A stretch of 64,000 bases of DNA from Bacillota bacterium (GTDB lineage: Bacteria; Bacillota; Clostridia; Oscillospirales; Acutalibacteraceae), in assembly GCA_023390175.1 (NCBI GenBank), contig JAEWDK010000024.1, positions 558,001 through 622,000 of the forward strand, given 5' to 3'. Positions 59,010 through 64,000 of the stretch are shown piece by piece. Numbering within the stretch: the stretch's first letter is position 1; every line of letters starts with the position of its first letter. The position numbers were made by a program, and so were the translations under genes. Below the pieces are notes generated by a model, which was given only the letters and a program-made list of their open reading frames with translations, was not told where the DNA came from and searched no databases.

Positions 59010-59516
59010 TTAAAACTGATCGGCCAGGTCAGCCAGGCTTTGCTTGTCCTCCCGGTAAACCGTCCATTCATCCATCGGTTTTGCGCCCATACTTTTATAA
59101 AAAGCAATGGACGGCTTATTCCAATCCAGGCACGACCATTCCAGTCTTCCACAGTCGCGTTCGACCGCCAGTTTTGCAAGAAACGACAGCAGCGCTTTGC
59201 CCAAACCAAGCCCGCGCGCCTGCGGAAAAACAAATAAATCTTCCAGATAAATGCCCGGCTTGCCCAGAAATGTGGAAAAGTTGTGAAAGAACAAAGCAAA
59301 ACCGGCCGGTTCCCCGTTGTGTTCCGCAATCACGACTTCCGCCGCCTTTCGGCGAAACAGCGAGTCGCGAAGCGTTTCCTCGGTGGCAACTACGTCATCG
59401 GACATATTTTCATAGTCCGCAAGTCCTTCTATAAAGCGGAGGATTAACGCGGTATCCTCCTCCTTTGCAAACCGGATTGTAACATTTGGAATTTGTGACG
59501 GATTGTAATTCTGCAT
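59010..59516 (-). CDS. GNAT acetyltransferase, spermidine N-acetyltransferase-like
   Basis: 168 residues. GNAT motif A with LEDLFVFPQARGLGLGKALL (acetyl-CoA pyrophosphate loop), and W-ScLDWNKPSIAFYKSMGA. The pattern YENMSDDVVATEETLRDSLF near the N-terminus resembles diamine/thialysine acetyltransferases of the SSAT2 type. Substrate unknown. It sits between mutS and mutL. Confidence 0.85.
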   Translation of the reverse strand: MQNYNPSQIPNVTIRFAKEEDTALILRFIEGLADYENMSDDVVATEETLRDSLFRRKAAEVVIAEHNGEPAGFALFFHNFSTFLGKPGIYLEDLFVFPQARGLGLGKALLSFLAKLAVERDCGRLEWSCLDWNKPSIAFYKSMGAKPMDEWTVYREDKQSLADLADQF

Positions 59517-59539
59517 CTATTGTCGCCCTTTTCTGTGAG

Positions 59540-59878
59540 TTAATTTTTACGTTCAAAACCAATAAAATGACTGCCCCGGTAAGTAAGAATTCCGTTTTCC
59601 CCTTTTTGCAGCCCGTCATAAACCAAACAGCTGACAAAAAACTTTTTTGTTCTGCCGCCGCAATCAAACGCAGCCGTATAATCTGTAATGTTTTGCGGAG
59701 CGCCCTTTCCGTACTGCACATGCGCCACAGCATACTTGTCGATTACCCTGGCTTTTACCGCAATTTGCTTTGAAAGGCGGTTTCGGTAAAAACGCAAAGC
59801 AAGTCCGACGGCGATTACGACAGTAAATGCAGCCGTAAGATAATTCATGACGGAACCAACGATGAAAGTAACGTTCAT
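59540..59878 (-). CDS. DUF2500-like small membrane protein
   Basis: 112 residues. One N-terminal transmembrane helix (about 11-28), then a beta-rich domain ending in YDGLQKGENGILTYRGSHFIGFE, which matches the DUF2500 pattern. Function unknown. Between mutS (32-base gap) and the GNAT gene (23-base gap), so probably cotranscribed. Confidence 0.75.
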   Translation of the reverse strand: MNVTFIVGSVMNYLTAAFTVVIAVGLALRFYRNRLSKQIAVKARVIDKYAVAHVQYGKGAPQNITDYTAAFDCGGRTKKFFVSCLVYDGLQKGENGILTYRGSHFIGFERKN

Positions 59879-59910
59879 ATTCTCATCTCGAATCGAAAAT
59901 GATTGGTTTA

Positions 59911-62520
59911 TTATTTTGCCAGTGTCGCAAGTTCAAACAGCGCGTTCATGCACTCAATCGGGGTCAGGGTGTTCACATCCAGTTTTTTCAGCCTGTCCAT
60001 AATTTCAATTTCATTGGACGGAGTGAGCGCAAGTTGCATGTCTTCCTGTTCCCCCTGCCTAACGCCGTGCCGTTTCGGCATAGTAACCTGCTGGCCGCCT
60101 TCCAATTCCGCAAGGATCTGCTTGGCGCGGTTTACGATTTTATTCGGCACGCCGGCCAGCTTGGCAACTTCAATGCCAAAGCTGTCGTCCGCACCGCCGC
60201 GCACAATGCGGCGCAGGAACGTAATGTCGTCGCCGCGTTTCTTTACGGCGATATTGTAATTTTTTACGCCGCTTACCAAATCTTCCAATTCCGTCAGCTC
60301 GTGATAATGTGTTGCAAAAAGCGCTTTCGCGCCCAGCAGCTTTTTATCCGCAACATATTCCAAAACGGCGCGGGCAATGCTCATTCCGTCAAAGGTTGAG
60401 GTACCGCGGCCGATTTCATCCAGAATCAAAAGGCTGTTTTCCGTTGCATTCTTTACAATTTCAGCAACCTCCGTCATTTCCACCATAAAGGTGGACTGGC
60501 CGGAAGCGAGGTCGTCCGATGCGCCGACGCGCGTGAAAATGCTGTCGGTAATGCCGATTTCCGCAAAGGAGGCCGGCACAAAGCACCCGATTTGCGCCAT
60601 GACCACAATCAGCGCCGTTTGGCGCATATAAGTGGACTTTCCCGCCATGTTCGGGCCGGTGATAATGGCAACGCGGTTTTCGCCCTTGTCGAGCAGCACA
60701 TCGTTCGGCACAAAGGGGGCGTCGAGCAAAACCTCAACGACCGGATGGCGGCTTTCCTTCAATATAATCTTACCGTCCAAATTTACAATCGGGCGGATAT
60801 AATTCTGATCAACAGAAACCTGAGCGAACGACGTTAACACATCGAGCTGTGCAATTGCGCGCGCCGTGTTTTGAACGCGTGTCAACTGCGCCGCAACGTC
60901 CTTACGCACCTCGTCGAAAAGCTGATATTCCAGCTGAACGGACTTGTCGTGTGCGCCAAGAATTTTGCCCTCCAGCTCTTTCAGCTCCGGAGTAATAAAA
61001 CGTTCGCAGTTTGTAAGGGTCTGTTTTCGTATGTATTCGGGCGGCGCCTGATCCTTGTAGCCGTTGCTGATTTCAATGTAATAACCGAATACGCGGTTAT
61101 AACCCACCTTCAGCTTCGGGATACCCGTCTTTTCACGCTCCTGTGCTTCGATTTGGGCAATGATTCCCCTGCCGTCGCTCATGTCGCCCTTCAGCAGGTC
61201 GAGTTCCGCGTTATAGCCGGGCTGAATCATGCCGCCTTCCCGGATGGAAAACGGCGGTTCCTCCACAATGGAGCGTTCAATCAGCTGTAAAATGTCATCG
61301 AGCAAATCAATATCCGCATAAATCCCGGTAAGAAGGTTTGATTTGACCGGTTTCAGCAATTCCTTCAGCTTGGGCAGGCGGGTGAGTGCGGAGGAAAGCG
61401 AGCGAAGCTCCCGGCCGTTGGCCGAGCCGTACACGATGCGGGACATCAGCCGTTCCAAATCGTGAATTCCGGTGAGCTGTTCCGCAATACTGCCGCGCAG
61501 GATGGAGTCCTGCGTAAGTTCCTCCACTGCGTTTAACCGGCGGCCAATGTGGGCCGGGCTTAAAAGCGGCTGTTCAATCCAGCTGCGGATCAAACGCTTG
61601 CCCATTGCAGTGCGGGTTTTGTCAAGCACCCACAGCAGCGAACCGCGCTTTTCCTTATTGCGCATGGTTTCGAGCAGTTCCAGATTGCGGCGGGCGTTCA
61701 GGTCAAGGTGCATAAACTGCGCCCCGGTGTAAAGGGCGATTTCGTTCATGCGCTCAATGCCGGTGCGCTGGGTGCGCTTCAGGTAGCCGAGCAGCGCACC
61801 GATGGCACGAACAATTTCCGGCCGGCCGCCAAGGTCAAGCTCGTCCAAATTTTGCTTGTGAAACTGATTCAGTACCAGCACGGAACAGGCCTCGGATTCA
61901 TATTCTTCGCTGCTGAGCAGCTCGAGGCTGGCGGAAAGCCGCTCTTTTATAAACTTTGGCAGTTCGGTCAGCTCCAGCGCATTTTGATTGATGAGAATTT
62001 CACGCGGAGAAAAGCGGGAAAGCTCATTTTTAAGCTGCTCGCTTAAATTCCCGTCGGTAAGCGAGGTGGCGTGCAGCTCCCCTGTGGAAATATCCGCAAA
62101 GCAGATGCCCGCCCCGGTCCCGTCGGCACAGAGCGAGCAGATAAAGTTATTGCGTGTTTCGTCGAGCATGCTGCTTTCGAGCACGGTTCCGGGCGTAATC
62201 ACACGGATGATGTCGCGCTTCACCAACCCCTTGGCAAGGGCGGGGTCTTCCATCTGTTCACAGATGGCGACCTTGTACCCTTTGGCAACCAGCCGGGCAA
62301 CGTAGCTTTCGTAGCTGTGGAACGGAATGCCGCACATGGGCGCCCGCTCTTCCTGCCCGCAGTCGCGCCCGGTCAGGGTGAGTTCCAGCTCCCTTGACGC
62401 AAGCTTGGCGTCTTCGTAGAACATTTCATAAAAGTCGCCAAGACGGAAAAACAGGATCGTGTCGGGATACTGCTCTTTTATTTCAAAATACTGCTGCATC
62501 ATTGGTGAAAGGTTTGCCAT
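59911..62520 (-). CDS. mutS: DNA mismatch repair protein MutS
   Basis: 869 residues. Mismatch-binding domain with LFFRLGDFYEMF, connector and clamp, then the ATPase with GPNMAGKSTYMRQ, the D-loop region ATENSLLILDEIGRGTSTFDG and FATHYHEL, and a C-terminal helix-turn-helix dimerisation part. Complete MutS1. Starts the mutS-DUF2500-GNAT-mutL-miaA series. Confidence 0.97.
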   Translation of the reverse strand: MANLSPMMQQYFEIKEQYPDTILFFRLGDFYEMFYEDAKLASRELELTLTGRDCGQEERAPMCGIPFHSYESYVARLVAKGYKVAICEQMEDPALAKGLVKRDIIRVITPGTVLESSMLDETRNNFICSLCADGTGAGICFADISTGELHATSLTDGNLSEQLKNELSRFSPREILINQNALELTELPKFIKERLSASLELLSSEEYESEACSVLVLNQFHKQNLDELDLGGRPEIVRAIGALLGYLKRTQRTGIERMNEIALYTGAQFMHLDLNARRNLELLETMRNKEKRGSLLWVLDKTRTAMGKRLIRSWIEQPLLSPAHIGRRLNAVEELTQDSILRGSIAEQLTGIHDLERLMSRIVYGSANGRELRSLSSALTRLPKLKELLKPVKSNLLTGIYADIDLLDDILQLIERSIVEEPPFSIREGGMIQPGYNAELDLLKGDMSDGRGIIAQIEAQEREKTGIPKLKVGYNRVFGYYIEISNGYKDQAPPEYIRKQTLTNCERFITPELKELEGKILGAHDKSVQLEYQLFDEVRKDVAAQLTRVQNTARAIAQLDVLTSFAQVSVDQNYIRPIVNLDGKIILKESRHPVVEVLLDAPFVPNDVLLDKGENRVAIITGPNMAGKSTYMRQTALIVVMAQIGCFVPASFAEIGITDSIFTRVGASDDLASGQSTFMVEMTEVAEIVKNATENSLLILDEIGRGTSTFDGMSIARAVLEYVADKKLLGAKALFATHYHELTELEDLVSGVKNYNIAVKKRGDDITFLRRIVRGGADDSFGIEVAKLAGVPNKIVNRAKQILAELEGGQQVTMPKRHGVRQGEQEDMQLALTPSNEIEIMDRLKKLDVNTLTPIECMNALFELATLAK

Positions 62521-62603
62521 AGTTTGATTACCGCCTCCTGCTAATTATGCCTTGAACGCCCCGCCGATAACCTATTTTCTAGATAAACTCCGGTGTAGAC
62601 ACG

Positions 62604-62918
62604 TTAAAAATACCACTTTTTAAAACCCTGCTGTCTTCTTGCCTTCTTTGTTCTCGCCTCATATTCACTTTCGCGTATCTTCCACAAAAGTGGTGGGAAT
62701 ACGGCGCCAAACGCAGCCGCAACAACCACAGCGCCTATCCAGTCTTCCTGCGTGGGCAAACGGAGTGAGCCAATAAAATGAACCAACTGGATACCTATCT
62801 GGATAAATGCCACGTAAACTATCCATCGCCAAGCAGTGTGGATATAAAAATTTTTGAACCCTTTGGCTCTTACTTCTCCCCATTGCTTTAAAAAGCCCTG
62901 ATGTGTTTGCTTTGACAT
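62604..62918 (-). CDS. Unrecognised small membrane protein
   Basis: About 104 residues from an ATG at 62918; the ribosome site is weak, so the start is uncertain. Two hydrophobic segments (about 29-50 and 61-80) and a strongly basic C-terminus (ARTKKARRQQGFKKWYF). The open frame continues upstream opposite the YlbF gene, but that part is its antisense shadow. No family recognised. Confidence 0.55.
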   Translation of the reverse strand: MSKQTHQGFLKQWGEVRAKGFKNFYIHTAWRWIVYVAFIQIGIQLVHFIGSLRLPTQEDWIGAVVVAAAFGAVFPPLLWKIRESEYEARTKKARRQQGFKKWYF

Positions 62919-62937
62919 AAAACCGGAATACACACCG

Positions 62938-62965
62938 AACAAGGCCTTTTCTGAGGTCTTGTTCG
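62938..62965. terminator. Hairpin between the YlbF gene and the small membrane protein gene
   Basis: GAACAAGGCCT and AGGTCTTGTTC form an 11-bp stem (one G.T) with a 6-base loop, 42 bases past the YlbF-family stop. There is no U run on the minus strand, so it may be a weak terminator or a leader structure of the next gene. Confidence 0.45.
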
Positions 62966-63006
62966 CTTGTTTCTTTCTCAACTTACTCGCTTCCCAGTTT
63001 ATCAGA

Positions 63007-63414
63007 TTAGTGGCAGCCGCCGCAGGAACCACAGTCGCCCGCACAGGAGCTTTCTTCCAAATCGGTTGTTTCCGGGTCCTGGCCGTCGGCGGACTGGCCG
63101 ATAATTGCGCTGACACGCTTTAACAGGGCATCCATTTCTTCCTTGGCTGTGTTGTAAGCGGTCATGTTCGGATTCTGCATGATCTGTGCATAAACGCTGC
63201 GAAGTTCCTGGTTTAACGACTGCATTTTTTCCTGATCCTGCTCTTCTTTTTGTGCTTCGTTATTGATCGCCATTCTTTTCAGGTTGAATTCACCGATCAT
63301 ATTCTGAAGCTGCTGGTCGTCGTCACTGTTTTGCTGTGCCAGCTGCAGATTGAGGTATCTTTCATCCTTCTGTAATTCTTTGCCGATTTCTCTTGCTAAG
63401 CTGATAATATCCAT
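63007..63414 (-). CDS. YlbF-family protein with cysteine-rich tail
   Basis: 135 residues. The helical YlbF/YmcA domain (about 1-105) is followed by a tail with four cysteines, CAGDCGSCGGCH (C124, C128, C131, C134). In Bacillus, YlbF, YmcA and YaaT form the Ric complex, which carries Fe-S clusters and steers RNase Y processing and development. Bacillus ymcA also follows miaB (ymcB) upstream of mutS-mutL, as here. Hence RicA/RicF-like, with the exact orthology uncertain. Confidence 0.85.
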   Translation of the reverse strand: MDIISLAREIGKELQKDERYLNLQLAQQNSDDDQQLQNMIGEFNLKRMAINNEAQKEEQDQEKMQSLNQELRSVYAQIMQNPNMTAYNTAKEEMDALLKRVSAIIGQSADGQDPETTDLEESSCAGDCGSCGGCH

Positions 63415-63470
63415 TTTGTTTCTCCTTAATTTATAATTAATTTAATTTATTCTTGTGATAAGATTCTGTG

Positions 63471-63500
63471 ACATGCAAGCGCGTTTCTGTGCTTGCATGT
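63471..63500. repeat. Perfect inverted repeat between miaB and the YlbF gene
   Basis: ACATGCAAGC and GCTTGCATGT, 10 bp each, separated by a 10-base loop. No T run follows on either strand. It may be a processing or regulatory hairpin in the miaB-ylbF transcript. Confidence 0.5.
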
Positions 63501-63529
63501 GCCGCCTTTAAGCGTTTATTTTTCGCTGT

Positions 63530-64000
63530 TTATTGAACTTGTTCCCCGACTAAAATCCAGTTGCGCGCCGCGGTAATTTTCACCTGCGTGAAGCTGCCGA
63601 TGCTGCCCGCGTCCCCGGGAAAGTCCACAATGATGTTGCCGTCTGTACGGCCGGTAAGCAATCCGGTTTTTTCATTTTGCCCTTCTGTCAGTACCCGCTG
63701 AACCGTACCGACCATGGCGGAACACCGCTGTGCCGCGATTTGTTCCTGTGCGCTGCAAAGCTCCGTAAACCATTTGGACTTTTCCTGCGCAGGAACCGGG
63801 TCGGGCATTTTTGCCGCGCGCGTACCGACGCGCGGGGAATAAATAAAAGTGAAAAGCGATGTAAACCCTACGGTTTGAATCAGCTTTACGGTATCTTGAA
63901 ATTCCTCATACGTTTCGCCGGGAAAACCGACAATAATGTCGGACGTAAGCGATAAGTCCGGAATCTTTGATTTGGCGTAGTCAACCAGCGCAAGGTACTG
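63530..64000 (-). CDS. miaB: tRNA methylthiotransferase MiaB, C-terminal part
   Basis: Partial: the last 156 codons, the 5' end lying beyond the window edge. Radical-SAM methylthiotransferase that turns i6A37 into ms2i6A37. The end of the radical-SAM barrel (SDIIVGFPGETYEEFQDTV, FTFIYSPRVGTRAAKM) and a C-terminal TRAM domain (about the last 65 residues, VLTEGQNEKTG...GRTDGNIIVDFPG) are seen. MiaB is favoured over RimO or MtaB because of SPRVGTRAAKM and the ylbF-mutSL-miaA context. Confidence 0.88.
   Translation of the reverse strand, partial: QYLALVDYAKSKIPDLSLTSDIIVGFPGETYEEFQDTVKLIQTVGFTSLFTFIYSPRVGTRAAKMPDPVPAQEKSKWFTELCSAQEQIAAQRCSAMVGTVQRVLTEGQNEKTGLLTGRTDGNIIVDFPGDAGSIGSFTQVKITAARNWILVGEQVQ

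Overview
The window looks like a contiguous chromosomal piece of a motile, endospore-forming, Gram-positive anaerobe of the class Clostridia. The Oscillospiraceae/Ruminococcaceae side is the best guess, but that placement is inferred from gene content and has not been tested. Supporting signs are a flagellin, a gerA-type spore germination operon, HprK, WhiA, SepF/DivIVA, strong AGGAGG ribosome sites, frequent TTG starts, and gene orders typical of Firmicutes. Base composition is moderate and no prophage, transposase or CRISPR array is visible. Almost everything is housekeeping DNA; the interest lies in how some genes are grouped and controlled.

Layout. 1-2200: flagellin, then a 500-bp gene-free stretch packed with perfect inverted repeats. 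2209-4893: a large secreted SH3b/Ig-like/lysozyme protein whose lysozyme domain appears interrupted by an SH3b domain. 5288-11673: enolase, TcdA, cysteine synthase with a divergent CymR-like Rrf2 regulator, a tandem-HD protein and PfkA. 11785-20826 (minus strand): hprK - PHP - murB - rapZ - whiA - Nudix - YjbR - dnaE - pfkA, the usual Firmicutes cluster but without yvcK. 21031-27014 (minus): secDF, a class Ic aminotransferase, a hemerythrin, asnS. 27205-27290: tRNA-Ser(GGA).

28006-30878: a larC-larE-larB operon for the nickel-pincer nucleotide cofactor, behind a promoter with a 19-bp spacer and a MerR-type dyad. 30998-35420 (minus): coaB - coaC - P1 peptidase - Cys/Met PLP lyase - pyridoxamine kinase, tightly packed behind a promoter that closely resembles that of cysK. 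35674-39778 (minus): germination operon in the order A-C-small protein-B. 39961-45029: a polyphosphate operon (Ppx/GppA-HD, Ppk1, an atypical phosphofructokinase, a small membrane protein).

45115-64000 (minus): glycerate kinase; lspA-rluD-HAD-comEA; the division cluster HlyD-like - YggS - sepF - ylmH - divIVA - ileS; then mutS - DUF2500 - GNAT - mutL - miaA, a YlbF-family protein with a cysteine-rich tail, and the 3' part of miaB running off the window.

The best candidates for something new are: (i) the polyphosphate/phosphofructokinase operon, (ii) the MerR-type control of the lar operon, (iii) the CoA/P1-hydrolase/PLP-lyase operon with its cysK-like promoter, (iv) the structured intergenic element after the flagellin gene, and (v) the lysozyme domain with a nested SH3b. 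No wholly new multi-gene defence or mobile system was seen.
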